64,000 bases of DNA. It comes from Nocardia cyriacigeorgica NBRC 100375. GTDB lineage: Bacteria; Actinomycetota; Actinomycetes; Mycobacteriales; Mycobacteriaceae. Where the stretch lies: positions 25,281 through 89,280 of the forward strand of contig NZ_BAFY01000132.1 of NCBI RefSeq assembly GCF_000308555.1. The letters run 5' to 3'. Below the pieces are notes generated by a model that ran no database searches, was not told where the DNA came from, and saw only the letters and a program-made list of their open reading frames with translations. The translations under genes and the position numbers were made by a program. Shown here one piece after another: positions 53,958 through 62,791 of this stretch (the stretch's first letter is position 1; each line of letters opens with the position of its first letter).

Positions 53958-55019
53958 ATGGCGGGCACGCTCGTCGTCGACCGGAGGCGGTGGCTCGGTC
54001 ACCGCTGGCACAACCACGGTTTCGGCGATGCCGCCGACGGCTGGCTGGACCGGCTGCTGCTGCTCGGGATCCAGGACGGCAGGCCCGACGGCGCGCTGCG
54101 GTCACTGCGGGCCCGGTCGGTATCCGCGCAGATCGGCCCCGACGAGCCGCTGGTGACCATGTGGTCGGTGCGCGGCGCCCCGCATGCGCATCGCCTCGAT
54201 CGGCTCGACTTCGTCACCGCGGCCAACACCCCGATCCCGGCCGATTCCGGTGGGACAGCCAGAGTGCGCGCGGTCGACACCGTCGCCGAGGCCCTGCGCG
54301 CGGTGGTGACCGGCCCGATCACCAAATCCGAGGCCAGTAGCGCTGTCACCCACCGGGCCCCGGGCGAGTTGGTGTCGTGGTGTGAACGCTGCCGCGCCCA
54401 CCACGTCCCGGACGGGTTGTTCCGGACCGCGGGTTGCCGTGCCCAGATCCTGGTGGGTTCCGACGAGCGGCGCGGCACCCTGCTGTACCCGGCTCCCGCA
54501 CACCCGCGCGAACGTCCACGTCGGCCCCGCGCCACCGTGCTCGACACGTTCTTCCGCGTGAACGGACCGATCACCCGGCCCTTGTTCGCCGAATGGCTGG
54601 GCGTCGAGCCCGCGGATATCGCCTCGGTGTGGCAGGCCGCCGATCCGGTGCCGGTGCATGTCGAGGACCGCCGCTATAGTCTGCCCGCCGCCGTGGTCGA
54701 TGGCCTGCTCGCCGCACCGGCGGCCGCCGGCACGGTCCTCGTGCCGGCGCACGACCCGTATCTGCGCCACACCGACCGCGTGCTGCTGGTCCCGGATGCG
54801 GAGCGGCGCAAGCTGATCTGGCGACCGGTGTCGGCGCCGGGTGCGGTCCTCGACGCCGGTGAGGTGGTGGGCATCTGGCGTTATCGACGTGGCGAGAACC
54901 TGGTCACGGTGACCGGGTTCGAGGTGCTGGGGGCCGGCCTGCGGCGGCGGATCGAACATGCCGCCGAGGTGGTGACCGACGCCGCGGGCCCGGCAGGGGC
55001 CGAGATCGTCTTCGATTGA
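53958..55019 (+). CDS. winged-helix DNA glycosylase-like protein (AlkZ/HTH_42 family)
   Basis: 353 residues. The HTH_42 architecture shows an N-terminal helical unit (LLLLGIQDGRPDGALRSLRA), the conserved LVTMWSVRGAPHAHRLDRL, a winged helix (FRVNGPITRPLFAEWLGVEP) and the C-terminal barrel with LVPAHDPYLRHTDRVLLVPD and GAVLDAGEVVGIWRYRR. AlkZ-type enzymes excise bulky or cross-linked bases. The AlkZ Q-x-Q catalytic pair is not intact (one Gln in GIQDGR), so glycosylase activity is uncertain. Start ATG 53958. Co-transcribed with the TetR gene. Confidence 0.75.
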   Translation: MAGTLVVDRRRWLGHRWHNHGFGDAADGWLDRLLLLGIQDGRPDGALRSLRARSVSAQIGPDEPLVTMWSVRGAPHAHRLDRLDFVTAANTPIPADSGGTARVRAVDTVAEALRAVVTGPITKSEASSAVTHRAPGELVSWCERCRAHHVPDGLFRTAGCRAQILVGSDERRGTLLYPAPAHPRERPRRPRATVLDTFFRVNGPITRPLFAEWLGVEPADIASVWQAADPVPVHVEDRRYSLPAAVVDGLLAAPAAAGTVLVPAHDPYLRHTDRVLLVPDAERRKLIWRPVSAPGAVLDAGEVVGIWRYRRGENLVTVTGFEVLGAGLRRRIEHAAEVVTDAAGPAGAEIVFD

Positions 55020-55166
55020 TCCGGCCGACCGGCCGGTGCGCGATAGCAGCGCCGATCACCCGTTCGCCCCGCCGCCGGCTCAGGGCAGGGCCGATCATCT
55101 CGTTCGCGCCGCGCACCAGCGCTGGTGCGAGGACAATGGACCGATCAGCGGGTCGAGGAGGCAACG

Positions 55167-55418
55167 ATGGGTCTCAGCGCAGACGACGTACGCGCGGTCA
55201 CGTTCAGCAGCCCGCCATTCGGTGCGCGCGGCTATCGCGAAGACGACGTCGACCAATTCCTCGACCGGGTCGAAGCGACCCTGCGCGGCGCCGACCGGCT
55301 GACCGCGACCGACGTGCGCGACATCGCGTTCCGGCGTCCACGCTTCGGTCACCGCGGATACGACGAACGCGAAGTCGACGCCTTCTTGGACCTGGTGGAG
55401 AAAACCCTCACCCGATAA
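55167..55418 (+). CDS. minimal DivIVA-domain protein (two tandem repeats)
   Basis: 83 residues made of two copies of the DivIVA N-terminal lipid-binding unit: [33 protein letters not shown] and [33 protein letters not shown]. Full DivIVA/Wag31 proteins add a long coiled coil for polar scaffolding; here there is none. It may bind to or modulate Wag31 at curved membranes (inference). Start ATG 55167 with GGAGG upstream. It stands alone, convergent with the P450 gene. Confidence 0.8.
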   Translation: MGLSADDVRAVTFSSPPFGARGYREDDVDQFLDRVEATLRGADRLTATDVRDIAFRRPRFGHRGYDEREVDAFLDLVEKTLTR

Positions 55419-55458
55419 CGCACTCGGCAGGCTTACCCGCCCCAGCGACGGTGCACCG

Positions 55459-55489
55459 CGCAGGCCGGCGTAGCTGCCGCGGGCCTGCG
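55459..55489. terminator. hairpin between DivIVA-like and P450 genes
   Basis: CGCAGGCC (55459-55466) pairs with GGCCTGCG (55482-55489) over a 15-base loop that can itself fold. Convergent gene ends on both sides. The rest of 55419-55634 shows nothing. Confidence 0.5.
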
Positions 55490-55634
55490 GAGGCGAACGC
55501 GGTGATCGCCGGTCCGGCCGCGAGTGGTGCAGCTATCGCCGCGCCTGGTTGCCGCAGCAGACATGCGGGCTCGCCTGCGCCGGCCGAACGACGGACGCCG
55601 AAACTCGGCCGAAACAGCCTGGGCGACGCAACGG

Positions 55635-56855
55635 CTAGTGCAGCTGAATCGGCATGTGCACCAGCCCGTGCAGGGCCAGCCCGTCGCGCGGGACGGGGTC
55701 GGCGGCGCGGGCCAGTCCGGGGAAGCGGCGCAGCAGCGCGGGGACGGCGATCTGGGCTTCGAGGCGGGCCAGGGGAGCGCCGAGGCAGTAATGGATGCCG
55801 CCGCCGAAGGACAGGGGCGGTTCGCCGTCGCGGTCGAGGCGGAGGCGGGCGGGGTCGTCGAAAACTTCGGGGTCGTGGTTGGCGGCGCCGAGCAGCATGA
55901 TGACGCGTTGCCCGGCGGCCAATTCCAGCCCTCCGACGGTCATCGCTTCGGGCGCGGTGCGTGAGGTGAGCAGTTGCACCGGGGAGTTGTAGCGCAGTAG
56001 TTCTTCGACCGCGGGGCCGGCGAGTTCGGACCGTTGCCGCAGCTGGTCGGCTTGGCCGGGATGGTCGAGCAGGGCGTGAAGGCCGTTGGCGAGCAGGCCG
56101 GTGGTGGTTTCGAAGCCAGCGGCGAACAGCAGCGCGGCCATGGTGATCAGTTCGTCGTCGGGCAGCCCGTCGCCGGGGGTGGCCAGCGCCGACAGCAGGT
56201 CGTCGGCGGGCGCGCGGCGGCGGCGCGCGATCAGTTCGCCGAGGTAGTCGATGATGGTGTCGGCCGCGGTGTCGGCGGCGGCGACGGTGGGTTCGTCGAG
56301 CCGGTCCAGGACCGCGGTCCAGTCCCGGACCAGCGGCTGGAAGCGCATGCGGTCGGTGTCGGGGATGCCGAGCAGTTCACCGATCACGGTGACCGGCAAC
56401 GGGAATGCGAATTCGTCGATGAAGTCGATCGGGCCGTGCGCGCCCGCGGCTTCCATTCGGTCGAGTAACCCGGTGACCAGGCCCTCGATCGCCGCCCGCA
56501 TCCCGGCCACCCGGCGGCTGGTGAACGCGCCGGACACCAGCCGCCGCAGCCGGGTGTGTTCGGGTGGGTTGGCCACCAGCATGCTGCCGAAGATCAACCG
56601 CAGCCCGGGCCGCTGACGCCAGTGCGGGAACCCGTTGGCGGCAAGCGACGTTTCCGGCCGTTTGCGCAGTCGATGGTCCCGGGCCAGCGCCGACACCAGG
56701 CGGTATCCGGTGACCACGATCGTTCCGTCGGGAGCGGCAACCGCGGGCCCACAGGCGCGCAGCTGCTCATAGAGCGGGTAGGGGTCGGCGCGGCCGTCGG
56801 GCTCGGCGAGCTTCAGCAAGACTTTGCCGACGATGTGTGCCGTGTCCGCGCTCAT
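55635..56855 (-). CDS. cytochrome P450
   Basis: 406 residues, a soluble bacterial class I P450. The I-helix oxygen motif is LLFAAGFETTTGLLANG, the K-helix ExxR is VEELLRYNSPVQLL, and the heme-binding loop is LSFGGGIHYCLGAPLARLEA with the Cys ligand. The B-C region SLAANGFPHWRQRPGLRLIF and MLVANPPEHTRLRRLVSGAF are typical. It monooxygenates an unknown lipophilic substrate and needs ferredoxin and reductase encoded elsewhere. ATG 56855 has a GGGGG-rich site upstream. Divergent from the secreted lipase across 279 bases. Confidence 0.94.
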   Translation of the reverse strand: MSADTAHIVGKVLLKLAEPDGRADPYPLYEQLRACGPAVAAPDGTIVVTGYRLVSALARDHRLRKRPETSLAANGFPHWRQRPGLRLIFGSMLVANPPEHTRLRRLVSGAFTSRRVAGMRAAIEGLVTGLLDRMEAAGAHGPIDFIDEFAFPLPVTVIGELLGIPDTDRMRFQPLVRDWTAVLDRLDEPTVAAADTAADTIIDYLGELIARRRRAPADDLLSALATPGDGLPDDELITMAALLFAAGFETTTGLLANGLHALLDHPGQADQLRQRSELAGPAVEELLRYNSPVQLLTSRTAPEAMTVGGLELAAGQRVIMLLGAANHDPEVFDDPARLRLDRDGEPPLSFGGGIHYCLGAPLARLEAQIAVPALLRRFPGLARAADPVPRDGLALHGLVHMPIQLH

Positions 56856-57134
56856 GCACGCCCCCTGGTTCGTCGTGACAACGCTTCCTCCGCCGAGGCT
56901 ACCGGCCCCGCGTGGCCCGCGCCCCGGACTTCCGCGCCGGGCCGGGCGCGGTTGTGTATTTCTCCAATCGGCGCCCCGTGTTGCGGTGGGAATGCTCGGT
57001 TTCACCGTCGATGCGGTCCGCACCGGTCACCGGAACTCATAGCGTCGCCACGAATTTCGAATTTCGAATCAGAACCGGTGCGGTGGGCGCGAACCTTGCG
57101 CGCCGGCTCGCCGGAGTGTGTGAGAGGACCGAGG

Positions 57135-58253
57135 ATGGGTTGGGCAATACGACGTGCCGCGGCGGTGCTTGCGGGATCGGCCATCATGGCGGCCGGGGGA
57201 GCACCACCCCAGGTGAGCGCGGCACCGGAGACAGCGGTGACCGAACAGCAGCTGGCCGATCAGATCAACGCAGCGCACCCGCGCGCATCGCAGGCCACCG
57301 CGGTGTCGTCCGGAAGCGCGGGTGCCCCGGCCAGCCGTTCGACGGTCGCGGCCGGGCCCGGCCCGGAGATGACGGCCGCGCTCGCCGCATTCGCCTACGG
57401 TCTGCTGCATCCGAATGCCGCACCGCCCGGCGCCAATGACTGGAATTGCCGTCCCACACCGCAGCATCCGCGTCCTGTGGTGTTGATGCACGGGTCGTGG
57501 ATGAACGCCTACGACAATTTCGCCTATCTGTCACCGCGGTTGACGCGCGCGGGTTTCTGCGTATTCGCCCTCAATTACGGTCAGGCCGGTGTGCTCGACG
57601 GTGGCGGTCTCGGGCCGCTGCTGCCGGGCCGCAACGCCGTCGGGCCGATGGCGCAATCCTCGCGCCAGCTCGCCGATTTCGTGGACCGGGTGCTGGCGGA
57701 GACGGGTGCGGAATCGGTCGATATCGTCGCCCACTCCCAAGGCGGCACCGTGTCGAACCACTACCTGAAATTCGACGGCGGCGACGCGAAGGTGTCGCAG
57801 CTGGTCACGCTCGGCGCCACCCACCACGGCACCAGCCTGCTCGGCATCGCCGCGCTGGGGCGCGCCATCAACAATTTGGGCCTGGACATCCTCGGGTTCA
57901 ATCAGCTGTTCGTCGGCCCCGCCAATATCGAACAGGTCATCGGGTCACCGTTTCTGACCGCGCTCAATGCCGGCGGCGACACCGTCGCCGGTGTCGACTA
58001 CACCGTCATCGGCTCGCGCTGGGACGAAATCGTCAACCCCTACGATCTGACGTTCCTGCGGCCCGGCCCGGACGCCACCGTCACCAACCTGACCTTGCAA
58101 GATGGCTGTGAACAGGATCTGTCCGATCATCTGACGATGATGTACTCCCCGCGCGCGGCGTCGATGGTGTTGCGCGCCCTCGATCCCGCCGCATATCCGG
58201 AGCTGGTGTGCGCGTTCAATCCCTGGCTGGTCGGCGGTGGCGGCAGCCTCTGA
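57135..58253 (+). CDS. secreted alpha/beta-hydrolase lipase
   Basis: 372 residues. A Sec signal peptide (residues 1-30, cleavage near PQVSAAPE) and a Ser/Ala linker precede the lipase domain. VVLMHGSWMNAYDNFAYLSP carries the oxyanion HG, IVAHSQGGTVSNHYLKF the nucleophile Ser, GSRWDEIVNPY the likely acid, and the late His lies in DLSDHLTMMYSPRAA. It matches actinomycete class-2-type triacylglycerol lipases/esterases. It should act outside the cell. ATG 57135 has GAGAGGACCGAGG upstream. Confidence 0.9.
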   Translation: MGWAIRRAAAVLAGSAIMAAGGAPPQVSAAPETAVTEQQLADQINAAHPRASQATAVSSGSAGAPASRSTVAAGPGPEMTAALAAFAYGLLHPNAAPPGANDWNCRPTPQHPRPVVLMHGSWMNAYDNFAYLSPRLTRAGFCVFALNYGQAGVLDGGGLGPLLPGRNAVGPMAQSSRQLADFVDRVLAETGAESVDIVAHSQGGTVSNHYLKFDGGDAKVSQLVTLGATHHGTSLLGIAALGRAINNLGLDILGFNQLFVGPANIEQVIGSPFLTALNAGGDTVAGVDYTVIGSRWDEIVNPYDLTFLRPGPDATVTNLTLQDGCEQDLSDHLTMMYSPRAASMVLRALDPAAYPELVCAFNPWLVGGGGSL

Positions 58254-58279
58254 CCGAGCGCGACCGGCGACTGTGGTGG

Positions 58280-58675
58280 TCAGGCGAACGCGGCTGCTCT
58301 GCGGAGGGCGTCGAGGGTGGTCTCGGGTGAGGTGTTGAAGCAGAACCGGATTCCCGGTGCCGCGTCGGCGATGGCGTTGACGATGCGTTCGAACAGCTCC
58401 GTGTGCTCGGGGAAGGCCCGCACCGCACCGCCCACCATGACCAGGTCGAACGATTGGCCGGCCAGCACTGCGCGGATTTCGGCTTCGGCGTGCGCGGGCG
58501 AGGCCTGGACCATGCACGTGGTGATATCGAATTCGGTGTCGCGCAGGCCGGCGTTGGCGGCGTCGACTCTGGCCGTGAGTTGTTGCTCGTCCAGGTCGGG
58601 GAAACGACCGTAGTCCAAGGCATGCGGATGCAATCCGATGGTCAAGGCCCGCAGGCGTGGGTGTGGTTCGGACAT
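58280..58675 (-). CDS. conserved hypothetical protein
   Basis: 131 residues, no signal peptide. The order LRALTIGLHPHALDYGRFPD, FDITTCMVQASPAHAEAEIR, FDLVMVGGAVRAFPEHTELF, ERIVNAIADAAPGIRFCFNT looks like a small Rossmann-like alpha/beta protein, with a VMVGGAVR loop reminiscent of nucleotide or sugar binding. I do not recognise the family. ATG 58675. A palindrome 71-92 bases upstream is a candidate operator. Convergent with the lipase gene. Confidence 0.65.
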   Translation of the reverse strand: MSEPHPRLRALTIGLHPHALDYGRFPDLDEQQLTARVDAANAGLRDTEFDITTCMVQASPAHAEAEIRAVLAGQSFDLVMVGGAVRAFPEHTELFERIVNAIADAAPGIRFCFNTSPETTLDALRRAAAFA

Positions 58676-58741
58676 TCGTCGATACCTCCGTGAAGGGTGC
58701 GATCACCTGTCTGCTCGGGGCGGCAGGCCCCGCTCACCGAT

Positions 58742-58763
58742 ATAGCTTTGCAAGCAAAGATAT
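58742..58763. promoter_or_regulatory. palindrome upstream of the 58280-58675 gene
   Basis: CTTTGC-AA-GCAAAG (58746-58759) extends past one mismatch to ATA/TAT, giving a 22-base AT-rich dyad. TTGCAAGCAA-like cores are common MarR/TetR operators. No regulator gene adjoins. Confidence 0.45.
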
Positions 58764-58852
58764 TGCCGTGGGTGGGGTGTGTCAACCGCGCACAGTCGAT
58801 CCATGGACGGCACAGTGCGGCCAATGACTGCGACCGCGCCTGCCGGCAGCCC

Positions 58853-60364
58853 TCACCGGCCACCGGCCAAGTCGTAGCTCATCGCCGCCGCCCGGCTCCA
58901 CTGCCGGTACCCGCGGTCGCGGTCGGCGGCCGAGACGGAGGGCTCCCAGCGGCCGGCGATGTGGCGGTTGCGGCGCAGCCCTTCCATATCCGGCCACATC
59001 CCGACCGCCAGCCCGGCCGCGTACGCCGCGCCCAGGGACACGGTTTCGGCGAACAGCGGCCGCTGCACCGGCACCCCGAGCGCATCGGAGATCTGCTGCA
59101 TCAGCAGATTGTTCGAGGTCATGCCGCCGTCGACACGCAACTCGGACAACCGATGCCCGGTGTCGGCGTCGAGCGCGTCGACCACTTCCCGGGTCTGCCA
59201 CGCCGTGGCCTCGAGCACTGCCCGCGCCAGATGCCCACGGGTGATGTAGGAGGTCAGGCCGGCGATCACGCCGCGTGCTTCGGCCTGCCAGCGCGGCGCG
59301 AACAAGCCGGAAAACGCGGGCACCACCGAACATCCGCCGTTATCGGTGACGGTGTCGGCGAGGGTTTCGATCTCGGGCGCGGAATCGATGAGTCCGAGGC
59401 GGTCGCGCAGCCACTGCACCAGCGAACCGGTGGCGGCGATGGACCCTTCCAGCGCATAGTGGGCCGGCTGGTCGCCGAGCCGGAAAGCCACGGTGGTGAG
59501 CAGCCCGTGCCGCGACCGGACCGGCGCGGTCCCGGTGTTCGACAGCAGGAACGCACCGGTGCCGTAGGTGCATTTGGTTTCCCCGGCCGCGAAACACGTC
59601 TGCCCGAACAGCGCCGCCTGCTGATCACCCAGCGCGGCCGCGATCGGAATACCGGACGGCTCGATGACCGTATGGCCGTAAACCTCGGCACTGGAACGGA
59701 TTTCGGGCAGCATGGCAGGCGGGATATCGAAGAACTCCAGCAGCCGTCGATCCCAGTCGAGGGTGTGCAGGTTCATCAGCATGGTGCGCCCGGCATTGCC
59801 GACATCGGTGACGTGCACCCCGCCGGTGAGGTTCCAGATCAGCCAGCTGTCCATGGTGCCGAACAGGATGTCGCCGCGTTCGGCACCCGCACGCAGGCGT
59901 TCGTCACGGTCGAGCAACCAGCGGATACGCGGGGCGGCGAAATAGCCGAGCAGCGGCAACCCGCTGAGCTCACCCACCTGCTCGACCTCCGGCCGCGCCG
60001 CCAACCGGGCCACGAGGTCGTCGGTCCTGGTGTCCTGCCAGACGATGGCGTTGCCCACCGGGCGGCCGGTGCGGCGATCCCACAGCACCGTGGTCTCGCG
60101 TTGGTTGGCGATCCCGATCCCCACCACCTGCCCGGCGTCGATCCCGGCCGCGGTGATCGCCCGCCCGATCAGCGCTTCCACAGTGCGCCGCACCTCGTTC
60201 GCGTCGTGTTCGACCCGACCGGCCGCCGGATACAGCTGACGATGCTCACGCTGCACCACCGACACCAGCTGCCCGGCCGCGTCGTAGACGATGGCGCGAC
60301 TCGACGTCGTGCCCTGATCGATAGCCAGCACGAACCGATTGCTCGCCCGACCGGCCGCTCTCAT
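58853..60364 (-). CDS. glpK: glycerol kinase (copy 1)
   Basis: 503 residues, full length for FGGY-family glycerol kinase. Phosphate-1 loop VLAIDQGTTSSRAIVYDAAG, substrate-binding GIANQRETTVLWDRRTGRPV and WQDTRTDD, FGTMDSWLIWNLTGGVHVTD, GDQQAALFGQTCF, TYGTGAFLLSNTG, and ADENOSINE-loop RVDGGMTSNNLLMQQ are all intact. It phosphorylates glycerol to sn-glycerol 3-phosphate with ATP, trapping it in the cell. ATG 60364 overlaps the gylR stop (ATGA), so the two are translated from one message. A second glycerol kinase gene lies divergently at 61253. Confidence 0.95.
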   Translation of the reverse strand: MRAAGRASNRFVLAIDQGTTSSRAIVYDAAGQLVSVVQREHRQLYPAAGRVEHDANEVRRTVEALIGRAITAAGIDAGQVVGIGIANQRETTVLWDRRTGRPVGNAIVWQDTRTDDLVARLAARPEVEQVGELSGLPLLGYFAAPRIRWLLDRDERLRAGAERGDILFGTMDSWLIWNLTGGVHVTDVGNAGRTMLMNLHTLDWDRRLLEFFDIPPAMLPEIRSSAEVYGHTVIEPSGIPIAAALGDQQAALFGQTCFAAGETKCTYGTGAFLLSNTGTAPVRSRHGLLTTVAFRLGDQPAHYALEGSIAATGSLVQWLRDRLGLIDSAPEIETLADTVTDNGGCSVVPAFSGLFAPRWQAEARGVIAGLTSYITRGHLARAVLEATAWQTREVVDALDADTGHRLSELRVDGGMTSNNLLMQQISDALGVPVQRPLFAETVSLGAAYAAGLAVGMWPDMEGLRRNRHIAGRWEPSVSAADRDRGYRQWSRAAAMSYDLAGGR

Positions 60365-61122
60365 CGCCGCACCCGCGCCCGGTCCGCGGCGATATCGGCC
60401 GAAATCGCCGCCGCCGCCGACCGCACCGACTCCACCAGCCCCGCCCGCGCCGCCGCAGCACCGCACACCCGGTCCACCGCCCCGACCACTGCGATGGCGC
60501 CGACGACGCGACCGCCGGGATCACGCACCGGCGCCGCCACCGACGCCCGCTCGGCGGCGAATTCACCGATATCGGTGGCGAACCCGTGTGCACGCACCTG
60601 TGTCAGCTGCGCGTGCAGCGCGCGCGGTGCGGTGATCGTGCGGTGGGTGTAAGCGGGTAGTTCGCCACCGCGTTCGGCCAGGCCGGGAGTGTAGGCGAGC
60701 AGCACTTTGCCCAGCGCAGTCGCATGCAACGGCAGCACCACACCCACCCGCACCCGCTGCCGGGTTCGATCGGGCCGGAACACGTGATGCACGATCTGCA
60801 CACCGTCGGCGTGCACCGCACCCATGCGCACCGATTCCCCTGTCCGCGCCGCGACGGTGTCGGCCCAGTTCATCGCATACGAGCGCAGCACATTGGTGTC
60901 CATGCCCGCCCCGGAGGGCCCTTCGCCCATCCGGTACTTCCCGGTGCGCGCATCCTGGCGCACGTATCCCACCCCGTGCAGCGTGCGCAGCAACCCGTGC
61001 ACGGTGGCTTTCGGCAGCCCCAACGCGCCCGCCACCTCGCTGACCCCGATCCCGAACGGCGCCTGCGCCACCAACGCCATGATCGCGGCGGCACGTTCGA
61101 TCGACTGAATCGCTCCGGGCAC
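60361..61122 (-). CDS. gylR: IclR-family glycerol regulator, GylR-like
   Basis: 253 residues. The N-terminal winged helix begins [20 protein letters not shown] with [20 protein letters not shown] and [16 protein letters not shown], as in Streptomyces GylR. The C-terminal IclR effector domain shows [20 protein letters not shown] and [20 protein letters not shown]. GylR represses glycerol genes and is released by glycerol 3-phosphate. Start GTG 61122 by similarity; the frame upstream is shadow. It overlaps glpK copy 1 by ATGA and is divergent from glpK copy 2-glpD, with an inverted repeat between. Confidence 0.9.
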   Translation of the reverse strand: MPGAIQSIERAAAIMALVAQAPFGIGVSEVAGALGLPKATVHGLLRTLHGVGYVRQDARTGKYRMGEGPSGAGMDTNVLRSYAMNWADTVAARTGESVRMGAVHADGVQIVHHVFRPDRTRQRVRVGVVLPLHATALGKVLLAYTPGLAERGGELPAYTHRTITAPRALHAQLTQVRAHGFATDIGEFAAERASVAAPVRDPGGRVVGAIAVVGAVDRVCGAAAARAGLVESVRSAAAAISADIAADRARVRR

Positions 61123-61145
61123 CGCACCACGGTACGCCGGAAACC

Positions 61146-61162
61146 GTTCGACATTGTCGAAC
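61146..61162. promoter_or_regulatory. candidate GylR operator
   Basis: GTTCGAC-ATT-GTCGAAC is a perfect inverted repeat (7-bp arms) 24 bases upstream of gylR and 91 bases upstream of glpK copy 2. Its place in the 130-base divergent promoter fits control of both glycerol units by GylR. Confidence 0.65.
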
Positions 61163-61252
61163 GCACCCCGTTGTCGGCGGCCGCGACGGTTCCTAGGTTC
61201 GGCAGTGGCCGCTCCTGCGACGGGGCAGCGAGCCCCGACCGCGGAGAAACAG

Positions 61253-62762
61253 ATGACCGACCTCATCGGTGCCCTCGACCAAGGCACCACCAGCACCCGA
61301 TTCCTGGTCTTCGACCACACCGGAGCCGTCGTCGCCGGCCACCAGCTCGAACACCAGCAGATCCTGCCGCGCCCCGGCTGGGTCGAACACAACCCCGTCG
61401 AGATCTGGGAACGCAGCTGCGCGGTCATCCAGACCGCCCTCGGCCGCCATGGCCTGCGCGCCCGCGACCTCGCCGCCATCGGCCTCACCAACCAGCGCGA
61501 AACCACCGTCATCTGGGACCGCCACACCGGCCGCCCACACCACAACGCCATCGTCTGGCAAGACACCCGCACCGACCGCATCGCCGCCGACCTCGACGCC
61601 ACCGCGGGCCCGCTCATCCGCCACCGCACCGGACTCCCACCGGCCACCTACTTCGCCGGCGGCAAAATCCGCTGGCTGCTCGACAACCAACCCGGGCTGC
61701 GCGCCGCCGCCGAACGCGGCGACGCCCTGTTCGGCACCATCGACACCTGGCTGCTGTGGAACCTCACCGGCGGCACCCGCGGCGGCATCCACCGCACCGA
61801 CGTCACCAACGCCGCCCGCACCATGCTCATGGACCTCGACACCCTCGACTGGGACGACGAACTGCTCACCCTGTTCGACATCCCACGCGCCATGCTGCCC
61901 GCCATCACCGCCTCCGCCCACCCCACCCACTACGGCCACACCAGCGCCGAAGGCCCCTTCGCCGCCGCCGTCCCCATCACCGCGGCAGTGGGAGACCAGC
62001 AAGCCGCCATGATCGGCCAGGTCTGCTTCGACCCCGGCCAAGCCAAAAACACCTACGGCACCGGCAACTTCCTGCTCCTCAACACCGGCACCACCCCCGT
62101 GCGCTCCGCCAACGGCCTACTCACCACCGTCTGCTATCGGCTCGGCGACCAACCACCCGTCTACGCCCTCGAAGGCTCCATCGCCGTCACCGGATCCGCC
62201 GTCCAATGGCTGCGCGACCAACTCGGCATCATCTCCGGCGCCGCCCACAGCGAAACCCTGGCCGCCGAAGTCAGCGACAACGGCGGCGTCTACTTCGTGC
62301 CCGCCTTCTCCGGGCTGTTCGCACCGCACTGGCGCTCCGACGCCCGCGGCGCCATCGTCGGCCTCACCCGCTACACCACCAACGCCCACATCGCCCGCGC
62401 CACCCTCGAAGCCATCTGCTATCAAACCCGCGACGTCATCGACGCCATGATCAGCGACTCCGGCGTCGACCTGCACGTGCTGCGCGTCGACGGCGGCGTC
62501 ACCGCCAACAACCTGTGCATGCAGATCCAGGCCGACATCCTCGGCGTCCCCGTCAGCCGCCCCGTCATCACCGAAACCACCGCCCTCGGCGCCGCCTACG
62601 CCGCCGGCCTGGCCACCGGCTACTGGCACGACCGACGAACTGCGCCGCCACTGGCGCGAAGACACCCGCTGGCACCCCACCTGGACCGAACACCAACGCG
62701 CCCACGGCTACACCGGCTGGACCAAAGCTCTCGGCCGCACCCTCGACTGGGCCACCGCCTGA
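61253..62762 (+). pseudogene. glpK: glycerol kinase (copy 2) with a C-terminal frameshift
   Basis: The first ~458 codons form an intact glycerol kinase ([78 protein letters not shown]). Near 62629, after GLATGYW, the original frame turns into Arg/Pro/His-rich sequence. The expected C-terminus ([30 protein letters not shown]) continues in the +1 frame to TGA 62760-62762. One extra base or two missing bases explain this; there is no homopolymer. In the original frame no stop occurs before glpD, which is in the same frame, so the two form one open frame. Sequencing error, recent mutation or recoding are all possible. Confidence 0.8.
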
Positions 62763-62791
62763 CCACCCACCTCCGATCACAAGGACACCGC

